A stretch of 64,000 bases of DNA from Alistipes sp. (GTDB lineage: Bacteria; Bacteroidota; Bacteroidia; Bacteroidales; Rikenellaceae), in assembly GCA_017937125.1 (NCBI GenBank), contig JAGBEH010000001.1, forward strand, positions 62,001 through 126,000, given 5' to 3'. Each line of letters opens with the position of its first letter. Position 1 is the first letter of the stretch. Made by a program: the position numbers and the translations under genes. The notes beneath the pieces are model-generated. The model ran no database searches. It was not told the DNA's origin and saw nothing but the letters and a program-made list of their open reading frames with translations. Below are positions 49,326 to 63,643 of the stretch, piece by piece.

Positions 49326-50510
49326 ATGGCAAAAGAAAAATTCGACCGTTCGAAACCGCACGTAAACATCGGTACGATCGGACACGTTGACCACGGTAAG
49401 ACTACTCTTACCGCAGCTATCACGACCGTTTTGGCTAAGGCAGGTTTGTCGGAGCTTCGTTCGTTCGACTCGATCGACAACGCTCCCGAAGAGAAGGAGC
49501 GCGGTATCACCATCAACACTTCGCACGTCGAGTATCAGACCGCAGCGCGTCACTATGCGCACGTAGACTGCCCGGGACACGCCGACTATGTGAAGAATAT
49601 GGTTACGGGTGCCGCTCAGATGGACGGTGCCATCCTCGTAGTCGCAGCTACCGACGGTCCGATGCCTCAGACCAACGAGCACGTGCTTCTCGCTAAGCAG
49701 GTGAACGTTCCGAGAATCGTCGTTTTCCTGAACAAGTGCGATATGGTGGACGATCCCGAAATGCTCGACCTCGTAGAGATGGAGGTTCGCGATCTTCTTG
49801 CCAAGTATGATTTCGATGAGAACTGCCCGATCATCCGCGGTTCCGCACTCGGCGCACTCAACGGCGAGCCCCAGTGGGAGGAGAAGGTTATGGAGCTGAT
49901 GAACGCAGTGGACGAGTATATTCCGATTCCGCAGCGCGAGAACGAAAAACCGTTCCTGATGCCTGTCGAGGACGTATTCTCGATCACGGGTCGCGGTACC
50001 GTACTTACGGGCCGTATCGAGACCGGTGTCATCAAGGTCGGCGATCCCGTCGAGATCGTAGGTCTCGAGGAGAAGATCCTCACTTCGACCTGTACGGGTG
50101 TCGAGATGTTCCGCAAGCTGCTCGATGAGGGCGAGGCCGGCGACAACGTAGGTCTGCTTATGCGCGGTATCGACAAGAAGGACGTTAAGCGTGGTATGGT
50201 CGTAGCGAAACCCGGTTCGATCACTCCTCACACGAAGTTCACGGCAGAGGTCTATATCCTGAAGAAGGAAGAGGGCGGCCGTCACACTCCGTTCCACAAC
50301 AAGTACCGTCCCCAGTTCTATCTCCGTACGATGGACGTAACCGGTGAGGTTGCTCTTCCCGAGGGCGTAGATATGGTGATGCCGGGCGACCACGTAACCA
50401 TCACGGTTACCCTGATCTATCCGGTTGCACTCAACGAGGGTCTCCGTTTCGCTATCCGCGAGGGCGGCCGTACGGTAGGTGCAGGTCAGATTCTCAAGAT
50501 CGTAGAGTAA
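49326..50510 (+). CDS. tuf: Translation elongation factor Tu
   Basis: The GTPase that brings aminoacyl-tRNA to the ribosome; 394 residues. G motifs are intact: GHVDHGKT (P-loop), [16 protein letters not shown] and GSALGAL. Domains 2 and 3 follow ([40 protein letters not shown]) and end in [11 protein letters not shown]. It is preceded by three tRNA genes and followed by a terminator, tRNA-Trp and secE, the arrangement commonly seen in this phylum. Confidence 0.99.
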   Translation: MAKEKFDRSKPHVNIGTIGHVDHGKTTLTAAITTVLAKAGLSELRSFDSIDNAPEEKERGITINTSHVEYQTAARHYAHVDCPGHADYVKNMVTGAAQMDGAILVVAATDGPMPQTNEHVLLAKQVNVPRIVVFLNKCDMVDDPEMLDLVEMEVRDLLAKYDFDENCPIIRGSALGALNGEPQWEEKVMELMNAVDEYIPIPQRENEKPFLMPVEDVFSITGRGTVLTGRIETGVIKVGDPVEIVGLEEKILTSTCTGVEMFRKLLDEGEAGDNVGLLMRGIDKKDVKRGMVVAKPGSITPHTKFTAEVYILKKEEGGRHTPFHNKYRPQFYLRTMDVTGEVALPEGVDMVMPGDHVTITVTLIYPVALNEGLRFAIREGGRTVGAGQILKIVE

Positions 50511-50525
50511 TCTCTCATAAAACCC

Positions 50526-50568
50526 GAGTGAAGCGGCGCAGCGGATGCCGCACCGCTTCGCTCTTTTT
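50526..50568 (+). terminator. Terminator between tuf and tRNA-Trp
   Basis: GAGTGAAGCGGCGC (50526-50539) pairs with 50550-50563, including G-T pairs, and five T residues follow at 50564-50568. The tRNA-Trp starts on the next base, so either readthrough occurs or a promoter inside tuf serves the downstream genes. Confidence 0.8.
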
Positions 50569-50639
50569 AGGAGCATAGTTCAAGGGTAGAATAGCGGTCT
50601 CCAAAACCGTTGATGGGAGTTCGAATCTCTCTGCTCCTG
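50569..50639 (+). tRNA. tRNA-Trp (anticodon CCA)
   Basis: Acceptor arms AGGAGCA/TGCTCCT, anticodon loop CTCCAAA within CGGT/ACCG, T arm GGGAGTTCGAATCTCTC, discriminator G. It lies directly before secE. Confidence 0.95.
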
Positions 50640-50660
50640 CAAAAACAGAAAAGCGAAAAT

Positions 50661-50858
50661 ATGTTCAGATACATTAAAGAGTCCTATAACGAACTTGTTC
50701 ACAAAGTGTCGTGGCCCACATTCGGTCAATTGCAAAGTTCGACGATAGTAGTAATGATTGCTTCCCTGCTGTTCGCAATAGTGGTGTTGGCGATGGACCT
50801 GTCGTTTGAGAACATTATGGCTGCCATATACAAGACACTGGCTAATCTGGGGCGTTAA
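50661..50858 (+). CDS. secE: Preprotein translocase subunit SecE
   Basis: A 65-residue single-span form of the SecYEG subunit that clamps SecY. The cytoplasmic amphipathic helix YIKESYNELVHKVSWPTFGQLQSS holds the conserved VSWPT motif and is followed by one membrane segment (TIVVMIASLLFAIVVLAMDLSF). The ATG at 50661 is 21 bases after the tRNA-Trp; the open frame upstream of it lies inside the tRNA and is not used. nusG follows after 17 bases, as is usual. Confidence 0.97.
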   Translation: MFRYIKESYNELVHKVSWPTFGQLQSSTIVVMIASLLFAIVVLAMDLSFENIMAAIYKTLANLGR

Positions 50859-50875
50859 TCAAAATCTCTCCGAAA

Positions 50876-51436
50876 ATGAGTGAAATTGAAAAGCAGTGGT
50901 ATGTCATCCGTGCCATAGGCGGCAAGGAGAATAAGGTCAAAGAGTATATCGAGACCGAAATTCGCCATAACCACCTTGAGGATTACATATCGCAGGTGCT
51001 GATTCCAACCGAGAAGGTCTATACCATTCGCAACGGTAAGAAAATCTCGAAGGAAAAGGTGTCTTATCCGGGTTATGTGCTCGTAGAGGCCGCTTTCGTT
51101 GGACAAATTCCGATTATTCTTCGCAATATTCCAAACGTTCTGGGTTTTCTCGGCGATACGAAAGAGGACAGTCGAAAGATGATCGCGACTCCGCTTCGTC
51201 CACAAGAGGTGAGTCGTATTCTCGGCCGTGTCGATGAGATGAGCGAAATGGATGAGGAGAACGAAGTTCCTTTCTTCGTCGGCGAAACCGTCAAGGTTAC
51301 GGACGGTCCTTTCTCAAGCTTCCAAGGTACTATTGAGAGTGTCGATAACGAACGCAAGAAACTTACGGTTTCCGTGAAGATTTTCGGCCGCAAGACTCCT
51401 ATGGAGTTGAGCTTTACACAAGTAGAAAAAGAATAA
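50876..51436 (+). CDS. nusG: Transcription termination/antitermination factor NusG
   Basis: A 186-residue RNA polymerase cofactor with an N-terminal NGN domain (QWYVIRAIGGKENKVKEYIETEI ... SYPGYVLVEAAF) and a C-terminal KOW domain (VGETVKVTDGPFSSFQGTIESVDNERKKLTVSVKIFGRKTPMELSF). It is the housekeeping form by its secE-nusG-rplK context. Confidence 0.98.
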   Translation: MSEIEKQWYVIRAIGGKENKVKEYIETEIRHNHLEDYISQVLIPTEKVYTIRNGKKISKEKVSYPGYVLVEAAFVGQIPIILRNIPNVLGFLGDTKEDSRKMIATPLRPQEVSRILGRVDEMSEMDEENEVPFFVGETVKVTDGPFSSFQGTIESVDNERKKLTVSVKIFGRKTPMELSFTQVEKE

Positions 51437-51451
51437 TTAACAAGGAAAACT

Positions 51452-51892
51452 ATGGCAAAAGAGGTTGCTGCATTTATTAAATTGCAGATTAAAGGTGGTG
51501 CCGCCAATCCTTCGCCCCCGGTTGGTCCGGCATTGGGTTCCAAGGGAGTCAATATTATGGACTTCTGCAAGCAGTTCAATGCACGTACCCAAGACAAGGC
51601 GGGCAAGGTACTGCCGGTTATCATCACGGTTTACGCCGATAAATCGTTCGATTTCGTCGTCAAACAGCCACCGGTAGCCATTCAGCTCAAGGAAGCAGCG
51701 AAGGTTCAGAAGGGTTCCGCACAGCCTAACCGCGATAAGGTCGGTCAGGTTACGTGGGAGCAGATCCGCGAAATCGCCAAGGATAAGATGCCTGATATGA
51801 ACTGCTTCACCGTTGAGTCTGCTATGCGTATGATTGCCGGTACCGCACGTAGTATGGGTATCAACGTAGTCGGTGAATTTCCTAATATGTAA
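51452..51892 (+). CDS. rplK: 50S ribosomal protein L11
   Basis: A 146-residue protein of the GTPase-associated centre. Shows the Pro-rich N-terminal segment [27 protein letters not shown] and the C-terminal RNA-binding domain ([16 protein letters not shown]). It starts 15 bases after nusG and precedes rplA by 14 bases. Confidence 0.98.
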   Translation: MAKEVAAFIKLQIKGGAANPSPPVGPALGSKGVNIMDFCKQFNARTQDKAGKVLPVIITVYADKSFDFVVKQPPVAIQLKEAAKVQKGSAQPNRDKVGQVTWEQIREIAKDKMPDMNCFTVESAMRMIAGTARSMGINVVGEFPNM

Positions 51893-51906
51893 TCAAGATT
51901 ACGAGA

Positions 51907-52605
51907 ATGAGTAAGTTGACAAAAAATCAAAAGATTGCCTACGCAAAGGTCGAGCCCGACAAGGCTTACAAACTCGCTGAGGCCGCCGCTCTTCTGAAGG
52001 AAATAACCTTTACGAAATTCGATGCTTCGGTCGATATCGACGTGCGTTTGGGCGTAGACCCCCGTAAGGCGAATCAGATGGTTCGCGGCGTGGTGACTCT
52101 TCCTCACGGAACAGGTAAGACGGTGCGTGTTCTCGTACTGTGTACCCCCGAAAAGGAGGCTGAAGCCAAGGAGGCGGGTGCCGATTACGTAGGTTTGGAC
52201 GAGTACGTAGACAAGATCAAGTCGGGTTGGACCGATGTCGATGTCATCATATGTACTCCCAATGTGATGGGTAAGGTAGGTGCGCTGGGTCGTATTCTCG
52301 GTCCGCGCGGCTTGATGCCTAACCCCAAGACCGGTACCGTAACTATGGAGGTCGGCAAGGCCGTTCACGATGTGAAGGGCGGTAAGATCGATTTCAAGGT
52401 AGATAAATTCGGTATTATCCACACGTCTGTGGGCAAGGTGTCTTTCACTGCCGAGCAGATCGTGGACAATGCGAAAGAGGTGCTGGGTATGATTATCAAA
52501 CTCAAGCCGTCTGCTGCAAAGGGTTCGTATGTTAAGAGCGTTTACCTCTCGACGACGATGAGTCCCGGTCTGCAGATCGATGCCAAATCAGTAGAAACCA
52601 AATAA
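51907..52605 (+). CDS. rplA: 50S ribosomal protein L1
   Basis: A 232-residue L1-stalk protein; signatures [31 protein letters not shown] and [19 protein letters not shown]. In many bacteria L1 represses its own rplKA message; I see no clear copy of the binding site here. Confidence 0.98.
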   Translation: MSKLTKNQKIAYAKVEPDKAYKLAEAAALLKEITFTKFDASVDIDVRLGVDPRKANQMVRGVVTLPHGTGKTVRVLVLCTPEKEAEAKEAGADYVGLDEYVDKIKSGWTDVDVIICTPNVMGKVGALGRILGPRGLMPNPKTGTVTMEVGKAVHDVKGGKIDFKVDKFGIIHTSVGKVSFTAEQIVDNAKEVLGMIIKLKPSAAKGSYVKSVYLSTTMSPGLQIDAKSVETK

Positions 52606-52623
52606 CGAGGGAGGATATAAGAG

Positions 52624-53145
52624 ATGACTAAAGAAGAAAAAGCGGTTGTTATCAACAGCCTTGTCGAGCAGCTCAATGCTTATCCTCACTTCTATATCAC
52701 CAATATCGAGGCTTTGAATGCCGAGCAGACGGCGTCGCTTCGCCGCAAGTGCTTCGACAGCAATATCAAGCTCGTAGTGGTGAAGAATACGCTTTTGAAC
52801 AAGGCGCTCGAAAGCGTGGATAAGGCCGACGCGGATTTGGTTAAGGTGCTGGAGGGTTCGACCTCGGTGATGTTCTCCGAGACGGGCAAGGCCCCTGCCG
52901 TATTGATCAAGGAGTTCCGTAAGACGAGCGACAAGCCCGTACTTAAGGCTGCTTACGTCGAGGGTTGCGTTTATGTCGGTGACAACCAGATCGATGCTCT
53001 GTGCAACATCAAGAGCAGAGAAGAGCTTATCGGCGACATCGTCGCTCTGCTGCAATCGCCTGCGAAGAACGTTATTTCCGCATTGCAGGCTAATGCAGGT
53101 CAGAAAATCGCGGGTATCGTAAAGACACTCGAAACAAGAAATTAA
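52624..53145 (+). CDS. rplJ: 50S ribosomal protein L10
   Basis: A 173-residue base of the L7/L12 stalk. Family features are the N-terminal [25 protein letters not shown], the [23 protein letters not shown] block and the C-terminal helix that carries L12 dimers. It starts 18 bases after rplA, leaving no room for a long autoregulatory L10 leader of the E. coli kind. Confidence 0.97.
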   Translation: MTKEEKAVVINSLVEQLNAYPHFYITNIEALNAEQTASLRRKCFDSNIKLVVVKNTLLNKALESVDKADADLVKVLEGSTSVMFSETGKAPAVLIKEFRKTSDKPVLKAAYVEGCVYVGDNQIDALCNIKSREELIGDIVALLQSPAKNVISALQANAGQKIAGIVKTLETRN

Positions 53146-53180
53146 AAACAAAACAAAATCTAATAAAGAAAATTACAACT

Positions 53181-53558
53181 ATGGCAGATGTAAAAAAATT
53201 AGCTGAAGAATTGGTAAATTTGACAGTTAAGGAGGTAAACGAATTGGCTACCATCCTCAAAGAGGAGTATGGTATTGAACCGGCTGCTGCAGCTGTTGCA
53301 GTTGCTGCCGCTCCCGCCGCTGCAGGCGAGGCTGCTGCTGCTGAAAAGACTTCGTTCGACGTAATTCTGAAGAGCGCAGGTCAGGCAAAACTTCAGGTTA
53401 TCAAGGTCGTTAAGGATCTTGCAGGTCTTTCGCTCGGCGATGCGAAGGCGCTCGTTGACGGTGCTCCGAAGGCCGTTAAGGAGGGTGTTTCCAAGGAAGA
53501 GGCTGAGTCCGTCAAGGCTCAACTCGAGGAGGCCGGTGCTGAAGTTGAGCTTAAGTAG
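53181..53558 (+). CDS. rplL: 50S ribosomal protein L7/L12
   Basis: A 125-residue stalk protein: N-terminal dimerisation domain ([29 protein letters not shown]), an Ala-rich hinge and the C-terminal factor-binding domain ([51 protein letters not shown]). An unusually long 667-base gap separates it from rpoB. Confidence 0.98.
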   Translation: MADVKKLAEELVNLTVKEVNELATILKEEYGIEPAAAAVAVAAAPAAAGEAAAAEKTSFDVILKSAGQAKLQVIKVVKDLAGLSLGDAKALVDGAPKAVKEGVSKEEAESVKAQLEEAGAEVELK

Positions 53559-53591
53559 TTCGCTGCTTAGAACAATTCAGACTACTCAGGT

Positions 53592-53630
53592 ATAGAGCTT
53601 GCCACAACGGGTGGAGGCTCTATGCCTTTT
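53592..53630 (+). terminator. Attenuator-like hairpin after rplL
   Basis: ATAGAGC (53592-53598) and GCCAC (53601-53605) pair with GTGG (53611-53614) and GCTCTAT (53617-53623); GCCTTTT follows. It is imperfect and T-poor, so partial termination between the ribosomal and polymerase genes is more likely than a full stop. Confidence 0.5.
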
Positions 53631-54001
53631 ATGGTCTAAAGGTCAGGAGTGCCGACAGGAGCTGTGCCTGATCTTCAAAGACAAGGGATGCTCTCGGGGC
53701 GTAATGTGTTTACGGCGAGAGCATTAAGCAGATGCAGGGCAGGTGCCTCCAAAGTACCGATAGACGTGCAGAACCGTTTCGGTTCGGCCGTGGAGTCGGA
53801 TTCTGCCGACGGGGCGTTTCGGGTGTCGATGCCGTATGCGTTACGGCCGGAAATCGCCGAAATGCGGATGGCGGACAGATATGTTCGCAGTCGGAAATCG
53901 CCGAAAGGTTGGCTGAATCGGTTCGCTCTCGGCAAGGAGTTGCCGAAAGGTTGCCTGACAGACGTGTGGTAACGGGTTTGTTACAACGACGTTGTCGGCA
54001 A

Positions 54002-54055
54002 GCGGTTCAGGCGGTTCAGTCCGTTCAGGCGGTTCAGGTAGTTCGGGCAGCTCGG
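54002..54055. repeat. Six tandem 9-base units in the rplL-rpoB spacer
   Basis: Units read GCGGTTCAG twice, TCCGTTCAG, GCGGTTCAG, GTAGTTCGG and GCAGCTCGG. Three are identical and the last two are the most diverged. Confidence 0.85.
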
Positions 54056-54225
54056 ATAGGGAAGGATTCCCCCGGGACGGCATTCGCGGCTTGCGGAGGA
54101 TCGACGGCGAGACCGTCTGATTTATTGCCCTGTCGCTCCGATACGAATATTCGTGAGGATAGCGTATCGACAAGGAAAGGTTTTTCTAAGTTAATAAGAA
54201 AACTACATATAATTCGGATACAAGA

Positions 54226-57200
54226 ATGTCCACAGCAAAACAACAACAGAGAATCAGCTTCTCTACGGTCAAGAACAGGGTTCCGTATCCTGACCTGTTA
54301 GAGATACAGCTCAAATCATTCAGGGATTTTTTCCAAATGGACACGACGGCCGAAAATCGTAAAAACGAGGGGCTGTACAAAGTATTTCAGGAGAATTTTC
54401 CTATCACCGATACAAGAAACAACTTCGTTCTGGAGTTTATCGACTACTACATCGACCCGCCGCGTTATTCCATCGAGGAGTGTCTGGAGAGAGGTTTGAC
54501 ATACAGTGTCCCCTTGAAGGCGAAACTCAAGCTTTACTGTACGGATGACGAGCACGAGGATTTCGGCGTAGTCGTTCAGGACGTGTATTTCGGTACGATA
54601 CCTTATATGACCGAGCGCGGTACGTTCGTTATCAACGGAGCCGAGCGCGTCATAGTGTCGCAGTTGCACCGTTCGCCGGGCGTGTTCTTCGGACAGAGTA
54701 TGCACACCAACGGCACCAAACTGTATTCTGCGCGTATCATCCCGTTCAAGGGTTCGTGGATCGAATTCGCTACGGACATCAACAACGTGATGTACGCATA
54801 TATCGACCGTAAGAAGAAGTTGCCCGTTACGACGCTCTTGCGTGCTATCGGTTTCGAGGACGACCGTCATATCCTGGAGATTTTCGATTTGGCGGACGAG
54901 GTAAAGGTTACCAAGGCCAACCTTAAGAAGGCCGTAGGCCGCAAACTCGCGGCCCGAGTCCTTTCGACATGGGTGGAGGACTTCGTGGACGAGGACACCG
55001 GCGAGGTGGTATCCATCGAGCGCAACAATGTTATCGTCGATCGCGAGACTTCTCTCGAAGAGGAGCATATAGACCAGATTATCGAAAGCGGCGCGAAGAC
55101 CATACTGCTGCACAAGGAGAATGCGTCCGGCACCGACTTCTCGATCATTTACAATACGTTGCAGAAAGATCCCTGCAACTCCGAGAAAGAGGCCGTCGTC
55201 TATATTTACAGGCAGTTGCGCGCTTCGGAACCGCCCGATGAGGCTACTGCGCGCGATGTTATCGACAAACTGTTCTTCTCGGACAAGCGCTACGATCTGG
55301 GTGATGTGGGTCGTTACCGTATCAACAAGAAACTCGACCTTGACATCGATCCCGCTATCCGTACGCTTACGCGCGAGGATATTATAGCCATCATAAAATA
55401 CCTCATCCAGCTTATCAACTCGAAGGCGGATGTGGACGATATCGACCACTTGTCGAACCGTCGCGTGCGTACGGTCGGCGAACAGTTGTCGAACCAGTTC
55501 TCGGTGGGTTTCGTGCGTATGGCACGTACCATTCGCGAACGTATGAACGTGCGTGACAACGAGGTGTTTACCCCCGTAGACCTTATCAACGCGAAGACTT
55601 TGTCGAGCGTTATCAATTCGTTCTTCGGGACCTCGCAGCTGTCGCAGTTTATGGACCAGATAAACCCGCTTGCCGAGATTACGCACAAGCGCCGTCTGTC
55701 GGCACTCGGTCCCGGCGGTCTTTCGCGAGACCGTGCAGGTTTCGAGGTTCGAGACGTGCACTATACGCATTACGGTCGTCTGTGTCCTATCGAGTCGCCC
55801 GAAGGCCCTAACATCGGTCTTATCTCTTCGCTGTGCGTCTATGCGAAGATTTCGGATATGGGCTTCATCGAGACCCCTTACCGTACGGTTACTGACGGCA
55901 AGATAGATATGGACAATTCGCATATCAAGTACTACTCGGCAGAAGAGGAGGAGGGCAAGATCGTCGCGCAGTCGAACATCCCGATTTCCGATGACGGCAG
56001 GTTCCTGCAACCCGACCGTATCAAGGCTCGCGAGGGCGCCGATTTCCCCGTCGTAACGGCCGATCAGGTCGATTTGATGGACGTCGCGCCTAACCAGATA
56101 GCCTCTATCGCGGCCAGCCTCATCCCGTTCCTCGAGCACGACGACGCCAACCGTGCGTTGATGGGCTCGAACATGATGCGCCAGGCGGTGCCTCTGATTA
56201 CCTGCGAGTCGCCTATCGTCGGCACGGGTATCGAGAAGGATATGATTACGGACAGCCGTATTCAGATAGTTGCCGAAGGCGACGGAGAGGTGGTATTCGC
56301 CGATGCGACCAAAATTCAGGTCAAGTACGACCGTACCGAGGAGGAGATCGTATGCTCGTTCGAACCCGAGATTACGACCTACGAACTGCCGCGTTACCGC
56401 CGTACGAACCAGAATACCTCTATAACCCTCAAACCCGCAGTCCTTACGGGCGACAAGGTTACCAAAGGCCAGATCCTGACGGAGGGTTACTCGACGCAGA
56501 ACGGCGAATTGGCGCTCGGCCGCAACCTGAAAGTGGCGTTTATGCCCTGGAAGGGTTACAACTTCGAGGATGCCATCGTGATTTCGGAGCGCATACAGCG
56601 CGAAGATATTTTCACGTCGGTGCACGTGGACGAATACATAATGGAGGTTCGCGATACCAAGCGCGGTGTCGAGGAACTTACGTCGGATATTCCCAACGTC
56701 AGCGAGGACGCTACCAAGGACCTCGATGCGAACGGTATCATCCGCATCGGTGCGAACGTACATCCGGGCGATATACTTATAGGTAAGATCACCCCGAAGG
56801 GCGAGAGCGATCCTTCGCCCGAGGAGAAACTGCTCCGTGCGATTTTCGGCGACAAGGCCGGCGACGTGAAGGATGCTTCGCTCAAGGCGCAGCCTTCGCT
56901 GCACGGCGTGGTTATCGATACGAAACTGTACAGCCGTGCGGGCAAGGAGTCCAAGAAGAGCCGCAACAGCGAAAAGACGATGCTCGAAGGTCTGGACAGC
57001 AAGTTTGCCGAGGAGGTGGCTGCTCTTACCAAGCGCCTTACGGCCAAGCTTTGGACGCTGGTTCAGGGCAAGACTACGACGGGTATCGCCGACTATTTCG
57101 GTGTCGAACTCTATCCTGCCGGAACGAAGTTCTCGCAGAAGATGCTCGACGAGATTTCGCGTCAGACGGTCGATGACAAGACGGGAGTCCCGACGGGCTA

Positions 57201-58086
57201 CCTCAATCTGGGTGCCTGCAACTGGACCTCGGACGAGCATATCAACGCTCTTATCGAGACTACCGTGAACAATTACACCATCGAGTGGAAAAAGGCCGAC
57301 GCCGCTATCAAGCGCGAGAAGTACAACCTCACCAACGGCGACGAACTTCCGCAGACGGGTGTTATACAGATGGCCAAGGTCTATATCGCCAAGAAGCGCA
57401 AGCTGAAGGTCGGCGACAAGATGGCGGGACGTCACGGTAACAAGGGTATTGTGGCCAAGGTGGTGCGCGACGAGGATATGCCGTTCCTCGAGGACGGAAC
57501 TATCGTCGATATCTGCCTTAACCCGTTGGGTGTGCCTTCGCGTATGAACCTGGGACAGATTTACGAGACCGTGCTCGGTTGGGCGGGCCGTGAACTCGGC
57601 GTGAAGTTCGCAACCCCGATTTTCGACGGTGCCTCGCTCGACCAGATCAACGAGTATACGGCCAAAGCGGGCGTACCCCGCAGCGGACGCACCTATCTGT
57701 ACGACGGAGGTACGGGCGAGCGTTTCGACCAGCCTGCGACTGTGGGCGTGATCTATATGCTCAAGCTCGGCCATATGATCGATGACAAGATGCACGCCCG
57801 TTCGATAGGTCCCTACTCGCTCATTACGCAGCAGCCGTTGGGCGGTAAGGCACAGTTCGGCGGCCAGCGTTTCGGTGAGATGGAGGTTTGGGCGCTCGAA
57901 GGTTTCGGCGCGGCCAACATCCTTCAGGAGATCCTGACCATCAAGTCCGACGACGTTATGGGTCGTGCTAAGGCTTACGAGGCTATCGTCAAGGGCGACA
58001 ATCTGCCCAAACCGGGTATTCCCGAGGCGATGAACGTCCTGTTGCACGAGCTGCGCGGTCTGGCCTTGTCCGTGAAACTGGAGTAA
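54226..58086 (+). CDS. rpoB: DNA-directed RNA polymerase subunit beta
   Basis: A 1286-residue catalytic subunit. N-terminal [23 protein letters not shown], the rifampicin-region block [45 protein letters not shown], and the C-terminal [25 protein letters not shown] are all present. The rifampicin cluster shows the sensitive-type residues at the [19 protein letters not shown] positions. rpoC follows after 32 bases. Confidence 0.99.
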   Translation: MSTAKQQQRISFSTVKNRVPYPDLLEIQLKSFRDFFQMDTTAENRKNEGLYKVFQENFPITDTRNNFVLEFIDYYIDPPRYSIEECLERGLTYSVPLKAKLKLYCTDDEHEDFGVVVQDVYFGTIPYMTERGTFVINGAERVIVSQLHRSPGVFFGQSMHTNGTKLYSARIIPFKGSWIEFATDINNVMYAYIDRKKKLPVTTLLRAIGFEDDRHILEIFDLADEVKVTKANLKKAVGRKLAARVLSTWVEDFVDEDTGEVVSIERNNVIVDRETSLEEEHIDQIIESGAKTILLHKENASGTDFSIIYNTLQKDPCNSEKEAVVYIYRQLRASEPPDEATARDVIDKLFFSDKRYDLGDVGRYRINKKLDLDIDPAIRTLTREDIIAIIKYLIQLINSKADVDDIDHLSNRRVRTVGEQLSNQFSVGFVRMARTIRERMNVRDNEVFTPVDLINAKTLSSVINSFFGTSQLSQFMDQINPLAEITHKRRLSALGPGGLSRDRAGFEVRDVHYTHYGRLCPIESPEGPNIGLISSLCVYAKISDMGFIETPYRTVTDGKIDMDNSHIKYYSAEEEEGKIVAQSNIPISDDGRFLQPDRIKAREGADFPVVTADQVDLMDVAPNQIASIAASLIPFLEHDDANRALMGSNMMRQAVPLITCESPIVGTGIEKDMITDSRIQIVAEGDGEVVFADATKIQVKYDRTEEEIVCSFEPEITTYELPRYRRTNQNTSITLKPAVLTGDKVTKGQILTEGYSTQNGELALGRNLKVAFMPWKGYNFEDAIVISERIQREDIFTSVHVDEYIMEVRDTKRGVEELTSDIPNVSEDATKDLDANGIIRIGANVHPGDILIGKITPKGESDPSPEEKLLRAIFGDKAGDVKDASLKAQPSLHGVVIDTKLYSRAGKESKKSRNSEKTMLEGLDSKFAEEVAALTKRLTAKLWTLVQGKTTTGIADYFGVELYPAGTKFSQKMLDEISRQTVDDKTGVPTGYLNLGACNWTSDEHINALIETTVNNYTIEWKKADAAIKREKYNLTNGDELPQTGVIQMAKVYIAKKRKLKVGDKMAGRHGNKGIVAKVVRDEDMPFLEDGTIVDICLNPLGVPSRMNLGQIYETVLGWAGRELGVKFATPIFDGASLDQINEYTAKAGVPRSGRTYLYDGGTGERFDQPATVGVIYMLKLGHMIDDKMHARSIGPYSLITQQPLGGKAQFGGQRFGEMEVWALEGFGAANILQEILTIKSDDVMGRAKAYEAIVKGDNLPKPGIPEAMNVLLHELRGLALSVKLE

Positions 58087-58118
58087 GCGGTTAAGTAATC
58101 GATAAACTGAATTATACT

Positions 58119-62396
<4,278 letters not shown>

Positions 62397-62418
62397 CGGC
62401 CGTTCGGATAATATTGAA

Positions 62419-62462
62419 AGCGGAGCGGAGATACTCGAAAGAGTTCTCCGCTCCGCTTTTTT
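62419..62462 (+). terminator. Intrinsic terminator after rpoC
   Basis: Arms AGCGGAGCGGAG (62419-62430) and 62446-62457 pair perfectly over 12 bases, followed by a run of T residues. Confidence 0.92.
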
Positions 62463-62496
62463 ATGCGTTTGTACGGCGGTAAATTATCTTGCCGCG

Positions 62497-63546
62497 TTAT
62501 TCGGCTCCGATACTTTGGAATACGAACGGCGCCGAGGGTGTGAAATGGGCGGTGCAGTTGCCTATATATTCATTGTCCGACTCGGGGGCGAGCATTTTGA
62601 CTTGCGCACCTTCTGCAAAGTCGGCGTCCTTGAAATCTACCCACAGCAGGAACGGGTAGAGGGTCGATTCGTAGAAGTATCGCAGATTTTTCTGGTCGGA
62701 GACCGTGCGCCAACGTGTGGAGGCTATGTTGGGCTCGGAGGGGGTGCTGATGCCGAACGGGACGGAGACGTTGCGTATCACTCCGAACAGGGCTGCAGCT
62801 GCCGTGCGCATATCGTCCGTCTTGGGCACTACGCCTATGTAGAATGATGCGCGGACGAAGCGGTCGGCGGCGCGGTTTGTTCCGGGCAGGAATATCAACC
62901 CGCCGATATTGTTCCAATAGTCGTCGAGTGCGAGTTGTTGATCGAATACGGGCGAGTTCGTCATAACGGTATAGGCGCGATTGTGATGAATTTTGAGGCG
63001 GCCGTCGATATATTCGAATATGGCGCTGTCGCCCGAAGCGTCCGATATGGAGAGATGGAGCGTCGCCGTGCGCGATCCGTCGGGCATCTTGTCCGTAATG
63101 ACGTCGAATTCGTTGCGGGATAGTGCGGTTACGGCCTCGTTTACCGTAGCGAAATTATCGAGAACGTATTGCGCCCATACGGAAATCGATAGTGCGGGAC
63201 GTTTAGGATTGAGCGCAGGGTATTTCGATTCAGCCAGCCACAGCAGATTGGCTACCAGCCCTTTTTCGTTCATTCCGTCGGTCGTGCAGATGTCGTAGGC
63301 GGCCGTTATGACGCTGCCGTATTTCGAGCGCCATTCTACCGAGTTAGCTCCTGCCGCACCGTTGCGTCTCATTCCGCGAGGAAAGATCCAAAGATTGCTG
63401 TGCGGATTCTCGCTCCAGTCCATAGTTCGGCCTGTCATAACGGTGTTGTTCGGGCCCTGATAGAGAACTCTGGTGCAGGCTGCTGACGTCTCGCAGTCCG
63501 CAACGGCCATAATTGCCGCAAAAATGAATATGAGATGATATTTCAT
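62497..63546 (-). CDS. Linear amide C-N hydrolase, choloylglycine hydrolase family (bile-salt hydrolase / penicillin acylase-like)
   Basis: An Ntn hydrolase of 349 residues with a signal peptide to about residue 23, placing Cys24 (SAACTRVLY) at the new N-terminus as the nucleophile. Numbering from that Cys, the Arg and Asp of GRTMDW fall at 17 and 20; the Asn in NEKGLVANLLW, the Asn of VMTNSP and the Arg of ADRFVRASFY complete the set known from bile-salt hydrolases and penicillin V acylases. Enzymes of this kind in gut Bacteroidetes often deconjugate bile acids, but related N-acyl amides are also possible substrates. It stands alone on the minus strand, converging on the rpoC terminator. Confidence 0.9.
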   Translation of the reverse strand: MKYHLIFIFAAIMAVADCETSAACTRVLYQGPNNTVMTGRTMDWSENPHSNLWIFPRGMRRNGAAGANSVEWRSKYGSVITAAYDICTTDGMNEKGLVANLLWLAESKYPALNPKRPALSISVWAQYVLDNFATVNEAVTALSRNEFDVITDKMPDGSRTATLHLSISDASGDSAIFEYIDGRLKIHHNRAYTVMTNSPVFDQQLALDDYWNNIGGLIFLPGTNRAADRFVRASFYIGVVPKTDDMRTAAAALFGVIRNVSVPFGISTPSEPNIASTRWRTVSDQKNLRYFYESTLYPFLLWVDFKDADFAEGAQVKMLAPESDNEYIGNCTAHFTPSAPFVFQSIGAE

Positions 63547-63643
63547 AATACGATGTTTTTCGTGTGAGGGAGCAAACCGTATGCCGCCGTATGGGGATTT
63601 ATCGGGAAAATTTCAGTACCTTTATCAGGTAAAATGCAAGACT

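Larger units (their letters stand above)
53559..54225 (+). other. Long rplL-rpoB spacer with repeats, no supported gene
   Basis: 667 bases with no recognisable protein and no full TTTG/TAnnTTTG promoter. It contains a hairpin just after rplL (53592-53626); a 15-base direct repeat CGGAAATCGCCGAAA at 53849-53863 and 53892-53906; a 17-base near-repeat (GCCGAAAGGTTGGCTGA) at 53900-53916 and 53942-53958; and six 9-base tandem units at 54002-54055. Open frames across it are repeat-driven and look non-coding. Confidence 0.6.

Noticed and set aside
54002..54055. CRISPR-like array
   Set aside because: Units are 9 bases with no spacers and no cas gene in the window.
53732..54301. Plus-strand frame across the rplL-rpoB spacer with Gln-Ala-Val repeats
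   Set aside because: The repeated residues come from the 9-base tandem units, and the frame runs past the well-supported rpoB start.
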